From positions 62,001 through 126,000 of the forward strand of contig NZ_KQ948459.1 of the NCBI RefSeq assembly GCF_001514115.1: DNA of 64,000 nt, given 5' to 3'. Both the position numbers and the translations under genes were made by a program. A model generated the notes under the pieces. That model searched no databases, was not told where the DNA came from, and saw nothing but the letters and a program-made list of their open reading frames with translations. Shown in pieces: positions 17,237-26,500 of this stretch (its first letter is position 1; each line of letters starts with the position of its first letter). This stretch comes from Streptomyces olivochromogenes (GTDB lineage: Bacteria > Actinomycetota > Actinomycetes > Streptomycetales > Streptomycetaceae).

Positions 17237-17596
17237 ATGCAGCACGACCAGCCCCGAGCCATCGCTCCGGACACCCTGCCCGAGGTGATCACCCGCTACC
17301 TCACGGCGCACCGCGCCCACGACACCGCAGCGGCCGTCGCCACGTTCACCCAGGACGCCACGGTGATCGACGACGGCAACACCTACCAGGGCACCGCCGC
17401 CATCGAGCGGTGGCTGAACCGGTCGGCGACCGAGTTCACGTACACCATCGATCTCACCGGGGCCGAGCGCACCGACCCGAGCCACTACACCGCCACGCAC
17501 CACCTCGAAGGCGACTTCCCCGGCGGAACCGTCGACCTGCGCTACCGGTTCACGCTCCGCGGCGACCTCGTGGAACGCCTCGTCATCGAACCCTGA
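17237..17596 (+). CDS. SnoaL-like (NTF2-fold) protein
   Basis: A 119-residue protein of the SnoaL-like/NTF2 fold: YLTAHRAHDTAAAVATFTQD, then DDGNTYQGTAAIERWLN and a beta-sheet C-terminus are typical. Members are small enzymes or binding proteins for hydrophobic substrates. The ATG follows GAGAGG. Probably co-transcribed with the SDR upstream. Convergent with the next SDR, only 14 nt away. Confidence 0.8.
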   Translation: MQHDQPRAIAPDTLPEVITRYLTAHRAHDTAAAVATFTQDATVIDDGNTYQGTAAIERWLNRSATEFTYTIDLTGAERTDPSHYTATHHLEGDFPGGTVDLRYRFTLRGDLVERLVIEP

Positions 17597-17610
17597 AGCC
17601 ACTCCCGCTC

Positions 17611-18381
17611 CTAGCGCGAGGCCAGTTTCCGGAGTATCAGGGCGGAGAGCGGCGTGGGGAGGGCGCGCAGGGTGCGGACCAGGGTTGTCGTGGTCCAGGG
17701 GAAGTACGCCTGTGCCGGTTCTCTTTCCAGGGCGCGTACGACGTGTCGGGCCGCGCGGTTCTGGCTGACCTGGAAGGGCTTGGGGAGACCGTCGGCGCCG
17801 ACGCGGTCGGTTGCGACGAAGCCCGGGTGGACGCTGGTGAACCGGATGCCGTGGGGCGCGAGTTCGACGCGTGCGGTGTCGATGAGGGTGCGGGCAGCGG
17901 CCTTCGCGGCGGAGTAGGGGCCCTGGCGGGGGATGCCCATCAGGCCGGCCAGCGAGTTGGTGTGGGCGATCAGGCCTCCGTCGCGCTGGGATTTCATCTG
18001 TGCGATCAGCGGGACGAGGTAGTGGACGACGACGTCGTAGTTCAGGGCCGTGATCCGTGCGATGTCGGCCACGGTGACCTGGTCCATGGACATGTCCGGT
18101 CCCTGGCCGGCGTTGAGGAGCGCGATGTCGACGGATCCGTACTCCGCGACGCACGCGGCGACCACGGCGGAGGCCGCCCCCGGGTCCAGGGCGTCGGCGG
18201 CGATGTCGAGGCAGGCGCTGCCCGCTGCTCGGATCTCCTTGGCCACGGAGGCGAGTTCGGGGGCGCGCCGTGCCGTGATGACCAGCCGGTTGCCGTTGCG
18301 CGCGAGTCGGCGTGCCACCTCCGCGCCGATGCCCGAGGAGGCACCGACGATCAGGACGGTTCGGTCGGTGACGCGGGTCAT
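17611..18381 (-). CDS. SDR oxidoreductase
   Basis: A 256-residue classical SDR: GASSGIG near residue 13, LNAGQG in place of NNAG, Ser in HTNSLAG and YSAAK as YxxxK. A C-terminal extension with hydrophobic character (TTTLVRTLRALPTPLSALIL) suggests membrane or lipid association, as in SDRs acting on lipids or steroids. It is the last of four minus-strand genes beginning at 21646, 28 nt from its neighbour. Confidence 0.85.
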   Translation of the reverse strand: MTRVTDRTVLIVGASSGIGAEVARRLARNGNRLVITARRAPELASVAKEIRAAGSACLDIAADALDPGAASAVVAACVAEYGSVDIALLNAGQGPDMSMDQVTVADIARITALNYDVVVHYLVPLIAQMKSQRDGGLIAHTNSLAGLMGIPRQGPYSAAKAAARTLIDTARVELAPHGIRFTSVHPGFVATDRVGADGLPKPFQVSQNRAARHVVRALEREPAQAYFPWTTTTLVRTLRALPTPLSALILRKLASR

Positions 18382-18409
18382 GGTGTCACCTTGCCCGCGG
18401 GACGGGCCG

Positions 18410-19642
18410 TCACAGGAAGTGCCGGCCCTCGCCCCGGTACGTCGGTACGGTGTCGACCACCTCGCCGCCGCTGACCAGGTGGAGTTCGCCGACCCGCTCG
18501 CACAGTTCCCCGGCCTTGGCGTGCCGCAGCCACACCCGGTCTCCGATGCGCAGTACCTGCGCGGGCTTGCCGAGCAGCGGGGTCTGCACCTCGCCCGCCG
18601 CTTCGGTGGCGGTGACGCGCAGGCCGGGGGGCCAGGCCAGGGTGGGCAGCCGGTCCTTGCCGGGCGGCCCTGACGCGATCCATCCGCCGCCCAGGAGCGT
18701 CGCGATCTTCGGGGAGGGGCGGCGTACGACGGGCAGCACGAAGTACGCGGCGGGGACGGGCCGGAAGGACCGGTAGAAGTCGAAGAGCCCGGGACCGTAC
18801 AGGCCGGAGCCCGCCGCGAGTTCGGTCACGGCGTCCTCCCGCGTGGTGGTCTCCAGGCTGCCGGTGCCGCCGCCGTTGACGAACCGCAGCGGGGTGACGG
18901 CGCGTACGGCGGCGACCGCGGCCTCCCGCCGGTGGCGCAGTTCCTCGACGGAGGAACGCTGCATCGCGCGCACGACGGCCCGCCTGAGCAGGGAACCGGG
19001 CTGGTTGTCGCCGAGGCCGGCGACCTGGCCCTCGTACCCCATGATCCCGGTCAGTTCGAAGCCCGGACGGGCCGCGACCTCGCGGGCGAACGCGGCCGCC
19101 TCCCGCGGAGTGTGCACCGGGGACCTGCGCGGCCCGAGGTGGAGACGGCCGCCCGCCAGTCGCAGGGCGGCGTCCAGCTCCAGGCAGACGCGGACGCGGG
19201 TCTGCCGGGGGCCGGTCGCGGCGTCCACGAGGTCGAGGTGCTCGACGCAGTCCACCATCAGGGTGATCCGGGAGGCGAGCCGTTCGTCGGCGGCCAGCCG
19301 GCGCAGTGCGGTGGCGTCGGTGGTGGGGTAGCCGACGACGACGTCCTCGAACTCCTCGGCCAGCCACAGGGCTTCGGGCAGCGTGAAGCCGAGGATGCCC
19401 TGGAAGCCGGGGCGCGCGAGTGCCCGGCGGATGAGGGCGCGCGAGCGCAGCGACTTGCTCGCGAGCCGTATCGGCTTGCCGCCCGCGCGGCGTTCGAGGT
19501 CGACGGCGTTGGCGTCGAAGGCGTCCAGATCGATGACGCCGAAGGGCGGCTCCAGGCCCGCGGTCGCCGCCCGCAACCGGTCGAAGCGCCCCTGTTCCGC
19601 GGGGGCGGACCGGGCCGGGGTGGCGGCGGTGTCGGTGGTCAT
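18410..19642 (-). CDS. PLP-dependent amino acid deaminase / D-threonine aldolase-like protein
   Basis: A 410-residue fold-type III PLP enzyme. The N-terminal barrel has IDLDAFDANAVDLERRAGGK followed by RLASKSLRS, whose Lys is the PLP-binding candidate. EGQVAGLGD and FVNGGGTGS are conserved phosphate-contact regions, and the C-terminal beta domain with LRIGDRVWLRHAKAGELCER matches D-serine dehydratase-like domains. Its start overlaps the upstream SDR stop by 4 nt (ATGA), indicating translational coupling. Substrate undetermined. Confidence 0.82.
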   Translation of the reverse strand: MTTDTAATPARSAPAEQGRFDRLRAATAGLEPPFGVIDLDAFDANAVDLERRAGGKPIRLASKSLRSRALIRRALARPGFQGILGFTLPEALWLAEEFEDVVVGYPTTDATALRRLAADERLASRITLMVDCVEHLDLVDAATGPRQTRVRVCLELDAALRLAGGRLHLGPRRSPVHTPREAAAFAREVAARPGFELTGIMGYEGQVAGLGDNQPGSLLRRAVVRAMQRSSVEELRHRREAAVAAVRAVTPLRFVNGGGTGSLETTTREDAVTELAAGSGLYGPGLFDFYRSFRPVPAAYFVLPVVRRPSPKIATLLGGGWIASGPPGKDRLPTLAWPPGLRVTATEAAGEVQTPLLGKPAQVLRIGDRVWLRHAKAGELCERVGELHLVSGGEVVDTVPTYRGEGRHFL

Positions 19643-20466
19643 CGGCTGTCTCCTCGCTCGCGCACCACGGCCGTGGCCGGGGCGATGCTCCTACTGCGGC
19701 GTTCCGCCATGGCCGCCACCCTGGGGATCACGAAGCGCATCAGCCGGGGGAACACCCCGGCGATGCGCTGAACGCGTCCGCCGACGGCGGGGTGGACGAC
19801 TTCGACGGGCTTCTTCACGATCGCGTCGACGATGACCGAGGCGACCTTCTCGGGGGTGAGCGGCTTCTCGGCGAAGGTGATCACCGCGCTGGGGTCGGCC
19901 ATCTCCTGCTCCAGCATCGGCGTCCGGGTGCCCGGCGGGTGGACGATGCTGAACGTCACCGGTCCGCCCCGTTCCTCGATCGCCACGCTGTGGTGGAAGG
20001 CGCGCAGCCCGTGCTTGGTCGCGCCGTAGGTGGTGTAACCGGACAGCGGCAGGAACGAGCTCATGCTGCAGACGGTGATGATGTGCCCGCGCCCCTGGGC
20101 GCGCATCCGGGGCAGCGCGGTCAGCGTCCCGGTCATCGGGCCGAGCAGGTTGACCTCGACCATGTGGCGGTGCTGTTCCAGGGACAACTGGCGTGCGTAT
20201 CCCGTGTGGATGATCCCGGCGTTGTTGACGAGAACCTCGACGGGGCCGAGCCGGGCCGCGACGGCGTCGAAGGCCTCCTCCCAGGCGTCCTGGTCACGGA
20301 TGTCGAGGGGGATCGCGCAGGCGGCGGGACCGAGTCGGTCGGCGAGGCGGGTGGCACCGGCCAGGTCGATGTCGGCGAGGGCGACCCGGTGGCCGCGTCG
20401 CACCGCCTCGCGCGCGGTGGCGGCGCCGATCCCACTGGCGGCGCCGGTCACCAGGACCACGCTCAT
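19639..20466 (-). CDS. SDR oxidoreductase
   Basis: A 275-residue SDR: TGAASGIG at residue 7, NNAG near 88, Ser in CSMSSF, and YGATK as catalytic YxxxK. Asp at the end of beta 2 (ALADIDL) suggests NAD(H). The long C-terminal tail with an Arg-rich stretch resembles SDRs acting on lipophilic substrates. The ATG at 20466 is internal to a longer frame, but upstream residues are Arg-rich non-homologous sequence. Overlaps the next gene by 4 nt. Confidence 0.85.
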   Translation of the reverse strand: MSVVLVTGAASGIGAATAREAVRRGHRVALADIDLAGATRLADRLGPAACAIPLDIRDQDAWEEAFDAVAARLGPVEVLVNNAGIIHTGYARQLSLEQHRHMVEVNLLGPMTGTLTALPRMRAQGRGHIITVCSMSSFLPLSGYTTYGATKHGLRAFHHSVAIEERGGPVTFSIVHPPGTRTPMLEQEMADPSAVITFAEKPLTPEKVASVIVDAIVKKPVEVVHPAVGGRVQRIAGVFPRLMRFVIPRVAAMAERRSRSIAPATAVVRERGDSR

Positions 20467-20495
20467 CGCGGCCTCCGCTGACCTGCGCCGCCGCT

Positions 20496-20540
20496 GCCGT
20501 ACGAGGTGTCGTCGTGGGCGCCGTACGAAGTGTCGTGGGC
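20496..20540 (-). repeat. Two tandem 21-24-nt direct repeats in an intergenic gap
   Basis: GCCGTACGAGGTGTCGTCGT plus GGGC is followed immediately by GCCGTACGAAGTGTCGTGGGC. They lie 30 nt upstream of an SDR start in the 205-nt gap of the operon. Perhaps slippage, perhaps a binding site. Confidence 0.45.
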
Positions 20541-20671
20541 GCCGTCGCTCGTTCGATGTCCGTGCATGTGAACTCCCAGGAGGCGGGCGGGGAATGGCCC
20601 CGTGGACGGAGTGCGCGCGTCCGTGAGCGGAGGGGTGGGCCGGCTGGCGGGGAAGGCGCGTGCGTCCGCGG

Positions 20672-21646
20672 TCACGACGGCAGGACGTACGCCTCCAGCC
20701 GTGCGCCATTGAGCCCTGCCGCGCGCTCCGGGTCGTCGGTGGGGACGGTGGCGGCGTACAGGGTGTCGCCGCGCGGGCCCGCGACCAGGCAGCTGAGCGT
20801 ACGTTGGCTGGTGGCGACGCGGTCCAGGATCGTGCCGCCGGGGCCGACCCGGACGCACTCGCCGCGCAGCGCGTTGGCGACCCAGGCCGTGCCGTCCTTG
20901 CCCGGTGCGATGCCGTCCGGGGCGATGGGGGTGTCGGAGCGGTCGGCGATCGCCTGGTGGTCGAGCAGGGACGAGACACGCCGGGTGATCCGGCCGCGCA
21001 GCCCGGGATGGTTGAGGGACTTCCACAGCCAGGCCGGGACCAGCGGAGCCCAGGGGCGTGGCGGGCCGAGGCGTCCGTCCGGCAGCACGGGCAGTGCGGT
21101 GAGCCGCATCGCCAGTGTCTCGGCGACCAGCAGGGTCCGTCCCTCGTCGATGAGGAAGCAGCCGTTGGGGAACACCAACGGCTCGCTCAGGCCCAGCAGT
21201 TCGCCCTCCGGTGACAGGCAGGCGATCGGGGCCCGGGGCGGTCCGGGCGGTGCGTAGAGCATGGCGTTGGGTTGCTGTCGGACGAAGCCGTGGTAGTCGA
21301 AGCCGAAATTGCCCACGTAGGCGCGGCCCTGCCCGTCGACGAGCATGTCGTTGACCGGGCCGCCGGCGATGTCCCCGAGGTCCGCGTGCACGACCAGGGA
21401 GCCGTCCGGCTCCTGGCGGTGGACGCGGCGTCCGTCCATCGAGACGACCAGCATCCGTCCGTCGGGCAGCCAGCCGAGGCCGCCGGCCCGCCCGGGGACC
21501 TCCACCACGGTCTCCGGCTTCCCGAGGGTGTCCCAGCGGTGCACCGTCCCGTGGGCGAAGTCGCAGAACCACAGCGCGCCGTCGTGCCAGCGCAGGGACT
21601 CCAGCGTGCCGAATCCGTCCAGAACGACAGTGGCTTGCGGTCGCAC
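20672..21646 (-). CDS. SMP-30/gluconolactonase-like beta-propeller protein
   Basis: A 324-residue six-bladed propeller of the SMP-30/strictosidine-synthase-like family. SLRWHDGALWFCDFAHGTVH begins the metal-binding face, GGPVNDMLVDGQGRAYVGN carries the conserved Asn-Asp, PNGCFLIDEGRTLLVAET and APDGIAPGKDGTAWVAN follow. These proteins hydrolyse lactones with a divalent metal. It is first in the minus-strand operon and divergent from a TetR gene across a perfect 12-bp inverted repeat, so it is a likely target of that regulator. Confidence 0.83.
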   Translation of the reverse strand: MRPQATVVLDGFGTLESLRWHDGALWFCDFAHGTVHRWDTLGKPETVVEVPGRAGGLGWLPDGRMLVVSMDGRRVHRQEPDGSLVVHADLGDIAGGPVNDMLVDGQGRAYVGNFGFDYHGFVRQQPNAMLYAPPGPPRAPIACLSPEGELLGLSEPLVFPNGCFLIDEGRTLLVAETLAMRLTALPVLPDGRLGPPRPWAPLVPAWLWKSLNHPGLRGRITRRVSSLLDHQAIADRSDTPIAPDGIAPGKDGTAWVANALRGECVRVGPGGTILDRVATSQRTLSCLVAGPRGDTLYAATVPTDDPERAAGLNGARLEAYVLPS

Positions 21647-21708
21647 TTCCGCCTCCTGAGGGGGCTCGTGCCAGGCGTCGGGTTCCGCTACGGTCGCCCA
21701 CCACGCGG

Positions 21709-21743
21709 AAGTAAGTCAAGAGTCTTGGACGCTTGACTTACTT
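21709..21743. promoter_or_regulatory. TetR operator: 12-bp inverted repeat
   Basis: AAGTAAGTCAAG and CTTGACTTACTT are exact reverse complements separated by 11 nt, in the gap between the SMP-30-like operon and the divergent tetR. The right arm holds TTGACTT, possibly a -35 box. Confidence 0.7.
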
Positions 21744-21831
21744 CTGGGCGGATCCGCGCTCCGAGCCGACGCGTGGCCCGTGGGTCTGGCTATCCTGGCG
21801 GACGAACCCGCAGGTGAAGAGGGGAGATCGT

Positions 21832-22434
21832 GTGTCCCGTATGGCGGCGAGCGACCGGAGGGCCGAGCTCCTCGAGGCCGCGATCCGGGTCATGACGCGT
21901 GACGGCGTGGCCAAGGCCACCACCCGTGCGATCGTCAACGAGGCCGGTATGACCCTCGGGGCCTTCCACTACTGCTTCGACTCCAGGGCGCAGCTCCTCG
22001 AACGCGTCACCGAGACCCTCACCGAGCGCTACGTCGCCGAGGTCCGGGGCCTGTTCGCGCCACACAGGGACATCCGCGACAGCGTCCTCGACAGCCTGCA
22101 CGCGTTCTGGAAGGGTTTCGAGGCCAACCCCGGCGAGCACCAGATCAGTTACGAGCTCACCCAGTACGCGCTGCGCAATCCCGGCTTCGAGAACATCGCC
22201 AGGAGACAGTACGAGATCTTCCTGGCCGCCTTCGCCTCCCTGCTCGAACTGGCCGCCGACAACGCCGGGATCGAGTGGACGCAGCCCGTGCCGATCCTCG
22301 CGCGGTACGTCCACTCGGTGATCGACGGCCTGAACATGACCTGGCTCGTCGACCGCAACAGCGACCACAGCCAGGCGGTTCTGCACCTGCTCGCCGACCA
22401 CCTTCTCCAGTACGCCCGACCCTCGGCCGCCTGA
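21832..22434 (+). CDS. TetR-family regulator of the SMP-30/SDR operon
   Basis: A 200-residue TetR protein. The HTH is RAELLEAAIRVMTRDGVAKA, then TTRAIVNEAGMTLGAFHYCF. The C-terminal domain has ISYELTQYALRNPGFENIA, resembling the BetI-like group. GTG 21832 is supported by GAAGAGGGGAG upstream; the in-frame ATG at 21733 lies within the operator. Control of the divergent four-gene operon is inferred from the shared operator. Confidence 0.85.
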   Translation: MSRMAASDRRAELLEAAIRVMTRDGVAKATTRAIVNEAGMTLGAFHYCFDSRAQLLERVTETLTERYVAEVRGLFAPHRDIRDSVLDSLHAFWKGFEANPGEHQISYELTQYALRNPGFENIARRQYEIFLAAFASLLELAADNAGIEWTQPVPILARYVHSVIDGLNMTWLVDRNSDHSQAVLHLLADHLLQYARPSAA

Positions 22435-22476
22435 CGCGTGCGCCGTCGGTGGCTTGGAATGCGCTATGATTGATCT

Positions 22477-22620
22477 TGAGCAGACCGCCGGAAGTCTCGG
22501 TGGCCGGCCTCGCGTTGGTGGTCCAAGGAAAGACGCCCCGCTTCCTGTGGGGAGATGCAGGTGCAAGGCCTGCCCGGCGCTCCACAGAACCCCGCCTCCG
22601 GTATTCCGGAGGCGGGGTTC
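22477..22620 (+). ncRNA. Candidate small RNA
   Basis: TATGAT (22465-22470) is a good -10 box, though no strong -35 was seen. The next 145 nt lack a plausible protein but contain several helices: CCGCCG with CGGTGG, CCCC with GGGG, GCAGG with CCTGC, and CGCC enclosing these with GGCG. The stretch ends in a 15-bp terminator. The gap lies between convergent tetR genes. No Rfam-type family was recognised with certainty. Confidence 0.42.
22587..22620. terminator. Strong 15-bp bidirectional terminator
   Basis: GAACCCCGCCTCCGG and CCGGAGGCGGGGTTC are exact reverse complements with a TATT loop, between two convergent tetR genes. Confidence 0.85.
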
Positions 22621-22640
22621 GCTCGTTGCGGCCGGTGCCG

Positions 22641-23297
22641 TCAGCGGTCCCGAAGGGGCGCGTTCGAGGTGCGGGTCCAGGAGAGGACGCCGGTGAGCGC
22701 GATCCGCAGGAGGGCGCGCAGTTCGACGTGCAGGGGGGCTCTGCCGTCGGCGGCCTGCGTCCAGCGGTAGAGAAGCCCCAGGTAGGCGTCGCGCAGCATG
22801 TTGCCCGCCACCACCGGGTCGATGTCGCGGGCGATGTCCCCGCGGGTCTGCCCCATCGTGATGACCCGGGTGAAGACGTGCCCCGCGTAGTCGGGCTCCT
22901 CGAGGAGGGGCTGGCCCGACCGGACCCAGGCGGTCAGCATCACCCGGGTGAGGTCCGGCTCCGCTTCGTTGAAGTCGGCCAGGGCGGCCATGCACCGCTC
23001 CAGCTGGACGGTGGCGTCGTCGTCCTTGTGCGAGAGCGACTTGTCCATGAAGGCCCGTAGGTTGTCCTGGCGCTGCTCCGCCCACGTCGTGACGACGTCT
23101 TCCTTGCGCTGGAAGTGATTGAAGAACGTTCCCCGGGCGACATCGGCGCGTTCCGCGATCTGGTCGATCGTCGTGCGTTCGTACCCCTGCTCGGCGAAGA
23201 GCTCCAGAGCTGCCGTGTACAGGCGGTCATGCATGCGCTGCCTGCTCCGTTCCCGCCGGCCGGGGGGACGTACGGGCTGGGAATTCTCAACCGTCAT
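22641..23297 (-). CDS. TetR-family regulator beside the polyketide synthase
   Basis: A 218-residue TetR protein: DRLYTAALELFAEQGYERTT, then IDQIAERADVARGTFFNHF is the complete HTH. A conserved PGRRERSRQRM stretch precedes it. ATG 23297 (MTVENS) is preferred over upstream in-frame sequence with no protein-like character; GAGAGAG lies upstream. A palindrome CGGTATACCG at 23406 lies upstream and may be its operator. Co-oriented with and directly downstream of the polyketide synthase gene, so it may regulate the cluster. Confidence 0.83.
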   Translation of the reverse strand: MTVENSQPVRPPGRRERSRQRMHDRLYTAALELFAEQGYERTTIDQIAERADVARGTFFNHFQRKEDVVTTWAEQRQDNLRAFMDKSLSHKDDDATVQLERCMAALADFNEAEPDLTRVMLTAWVRSGQPLLEEPDYAGHVFTRVITMGQTRGDIARDIDPVVAGNMLRDAYLGLLYRWTQAADGRAPLHVELRALLRIALTGVLSWTRTSNAPLRDR

Positions 23298-23405
23298 CGG
23301 CTCTCTCTTTCTCTCGGCTCCGCGCGGACGCCTCCGCGAACCTTCGGAGTCGACGACGGGCATCCCTACCGTCGTGCCAAGAGACCGGGTCCACGGCGAC
23401 CGTAT

Positions 23406-23415
23406 CGGTATACCG
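23406..23415. promoter_or_regulatory. Palindrome CGGTATACCG, possible TetR operator
   Basis: A 10-bp perfect palindrome about 110 nt upstream of the tetR start, next to an imperfect related site (CGTATCGG), in an AT-richer stretch. Confidence 0.4.
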
Positions 23416-23539
23416 TAGTCCATTAATGCATTGCGGTTCTAGGTGCGGTACGTGACGCGTTGAACGCCGGAGCGGTCGTACCGCGTGCATCGCGGTACGA
23501 CCGCTCCGGCTGACGGCGACCTGGTCGACAGGGCAGGCC

Positions 23540-26500
23540 TCAGCGGCTCAGGGACTCGGGCGCCGCCTCCTCGCGGAGGTCGGCCGCGATGGCGGCGGCG
23601 CTCTCGTCGCCCAGCAGACGGCTGGTCGGGAGATCCACCCCGAGTTCCCGGTGCAGGATGCGCCTGAGCTGGGTCGCCATCAGCGAGTCGAGGCCCAGGT
23701 CGCGCAGCGACCGCCGTGGATCGACCCGGTCGACGGTGGTGCCGAGCATCGTCGCGGTGTGGATGAAGAGGCGCTCCGCGGGCGGCCGGGAGGCGTGCGA
23801 CCGGCCGGCGCCCGGATTCGGCAGGGGATCCCGCTCGACGGGAGCCCGCTCGACGGGAGGCAGCGCCGCGGGCGGCGGCGCGGTGGCCGCCGTCATCGCG
23901 TCGGGTTCGTGGTGCGCCGCGTCGGACCGGCCCGGCGCCCGGACCATCGCGATGCCCTCGAACTCGGCGAGCACGCGCCCGTCCGGCGCGGTGAGCAGGA
24001 CATCGCAGCGGGTACGGTCCCGGTCGGCTTCGGGGGCCGAGCGGGCCGTGCTCCAGAACTCGCCGCCGGGTGCGTCGGCCAGCAGGACGCGGGCGAAGGA
24101 AAGGGGCAGATGGGCCCGCGTCGGGTCGTCCGCCGCCGTGCAGTGCGGCCAGGCTCCCAGCATGGCCAGCAGACCGGCCTCCAGAGCGCCGCTCACCGCG
24201 CCCGAGGGCGCGTGCAACCGAGCCACCGCCTCGCCCTCCCGCCGCCACACCTGCCCTACGGTGCGCAGCGCCGGGGCGACGGAGTACCCGCGGGCCTCCG
24301 CCCGCCGGTAGAACTCGGCGCCGGGCACGTACTCGCCGCACCGGGTCAGCGCGCCGTCCAGCGGGGCGAGCCCGGGGGCGTGGGCCGGTGTCGCCGCCGC
24401 CCGTGCGGTTCCCACGACGCACAGGCCGGGCGCGCCGGACCCCTCGGGGACCACCTCGACCGCGAAGGTGAACTCCCCCTCTCCCGTAGGGGGTTTCCTC
24501 TCCCCGGCCAGCGGGTCCCCTGCCCCGGCCGATCGATCCAACCGGATCCGCACCGTGGTCCGCGGAGCGTCGGACAGGAGCGGCAGCCCGTCACCGATGC
24601 GGGTGTCGAGCAGCTCGACCGGTCCTTCGCCGACCAGGTCGCGCACCGCCTCGGCGACCGCCTGCAGAAACACCGCGGGCGGCACGGGGGCCAGTCCGCG
24701 CACCGACACACCCGTGTCCAGGTCCGCGACGCCCAGCTGCGACAGCCGGACCTGACGTTCGTACAGTCGCACCGGAGCCGTCGACGGGACGCTCTCGACG
24801 CGGTGGTCCTCCGCGTCCCACGAGTACAACGGCAGCGGTATTCGGCGGTTGTCGTCGCCGTACCAGCGCCGCCAGTCGACCCGGGCGCCGAGGGAGAACG
24901 CCCGGCCCATCGCACGGGCGGTCGCCATCGCCTCGCTCTGCAGCCGGACCAGCGTGGTCACCACCTTCGGCGCCACGCCGGCCGCGCTCTGCACGTCGTC
25001 GATCGCCTGGGCGAGCAACGGATGCGGGCTGACCTCCACGAAGATCACGTCCCGGGTCTCGGTGAGTTGCCGCACGGTTTCGGCGAAGCGCACCGGACGG
25101 CGCAGATTGTCCACCCAGTAGGCCGCGTCGAGGTCGGCGCCCCGCACGGAAGCGCACCGGACGGTGGAGACCATCTCCGTCCGCGGCGCCGCCGGCTCCA
25201 CGTCCGCCAGCCGTGCCAGCAGGTCGTCGCGTATCTCGTCCATGAGGGGGGAGTGGGAGGCGACATTGACCTTGACCCTGCGGCACAGGACCTCGCGCCG
25301 CTCCAACTCGCCGGCGATCTTGTCCAGTACGGCGGCGTCGCCGGCCAGCACGGTGGCGCTGGGCGAGTTCTCCACCGCCACGCACACATCGTCGCCGTAC
25401 GCCGCGACGAGCTCGTGCGCCTCGGCGGGGGACAGCTCCGTGGCGAGCATCGCGCCGCGGCCCGCGAGGCGCTGCATCAGGCTGCTGCGGCGGCAGATCA
25501 CCCGCGCCGCGTCCCGCACGGACAGGGCACCGGCCACGCACGCGGCCACGGCCTCTCCCATGCTGTGTCCGACGACCAGGTCCGGTTCCACCCCCATGCC
25601 GCGCCAGTGGGCCGCGAGCGCGACCTCCACGGCCCACAAGGCGGGCTGCACCCTCTCGACGGCGTCGGCGAGCTCCGCACCGTCGTCCAGCAGCAGGTCC
25701 ACGACCGACCAGCCGAGCTCCTCGCGCACCGCCGCGTCGCACTCCGTCAGTGCCGCGCGGAAGGCGTCGGAGGTCCGCAGCAGTTCCCGGCCCATGCCGC
25801 GCCACTGCGAACCCTGCCCGGAGAAGACGAAGGCGACCTCGCGCGGACCGTCGAAGCCCGCCTCGTGCATCCCGCCGTCGGGCGTCGGCTCATCCGCCGC
25901 CAGGGCGCGCAGTACGTCGGCCAGGGCGTCGTGCGAGTGGCCGACGGCCCACAGGCGGAAGGGGTGTGCGTCCCGGCCCGTCGCCGCCGAGCGGCAGATG
26001 TCGCGCAGCCGTTGGCCGCGGCCGGGCCCGTCCGGCCCCAGATGCGTGGCGTGGCGGGCGGCCAGCCGGCGCAGCGCCGTGGGGGTGCGGGCGCTGAGGA
26101 CGAGCAGGTGCGGGCCCGTGTCCTCGGCCGACCGCGGTGTGCCGGAGTCCGGGCGCGGTGCCGCTTCGGGGACGTACTCGCCTATCACCGCGTGCGCGTT
26201 GGTCCCCGACAGGCCGAACGAACTCACTCCGAGCACCGCGCGGTCGCCCCTGGGAAGCAGTGGCGTGTTGCGGTCCGCCACCGTGACGGGGAAGCCGGGC
26301 TCCGTGAGCTGGGGGTGGGGTGACGTCAGGTGGAGCGAGGCGGGCACCGTGCGGTGCTTGGCCACGAGCACCGTCTTGATGAGGCCCGCGATACCGGCGG
26401 CGGCCTCGGCATGGCCGATGTTGGTCTTCACCGAGCCCACCAGCAGCGGCGTTCCGGCCTTGTCCTCGGCCCCCAACGCCTCGGCCAGCGCCCGCAGTTC

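Noticed and set aside
20463..21719. Overlapping frames opposite or alongside the SMP-30-like gene
   Set aside because: Arg/Pro/Gly-rich shadow sequence; the propeller gene is the only frame with family motifs.
23651..26323. Long plus-strand open frame inside the PKS gene
   Set aside because: Antisense to KS, AT and DH-like domains that are fully motif-supported.
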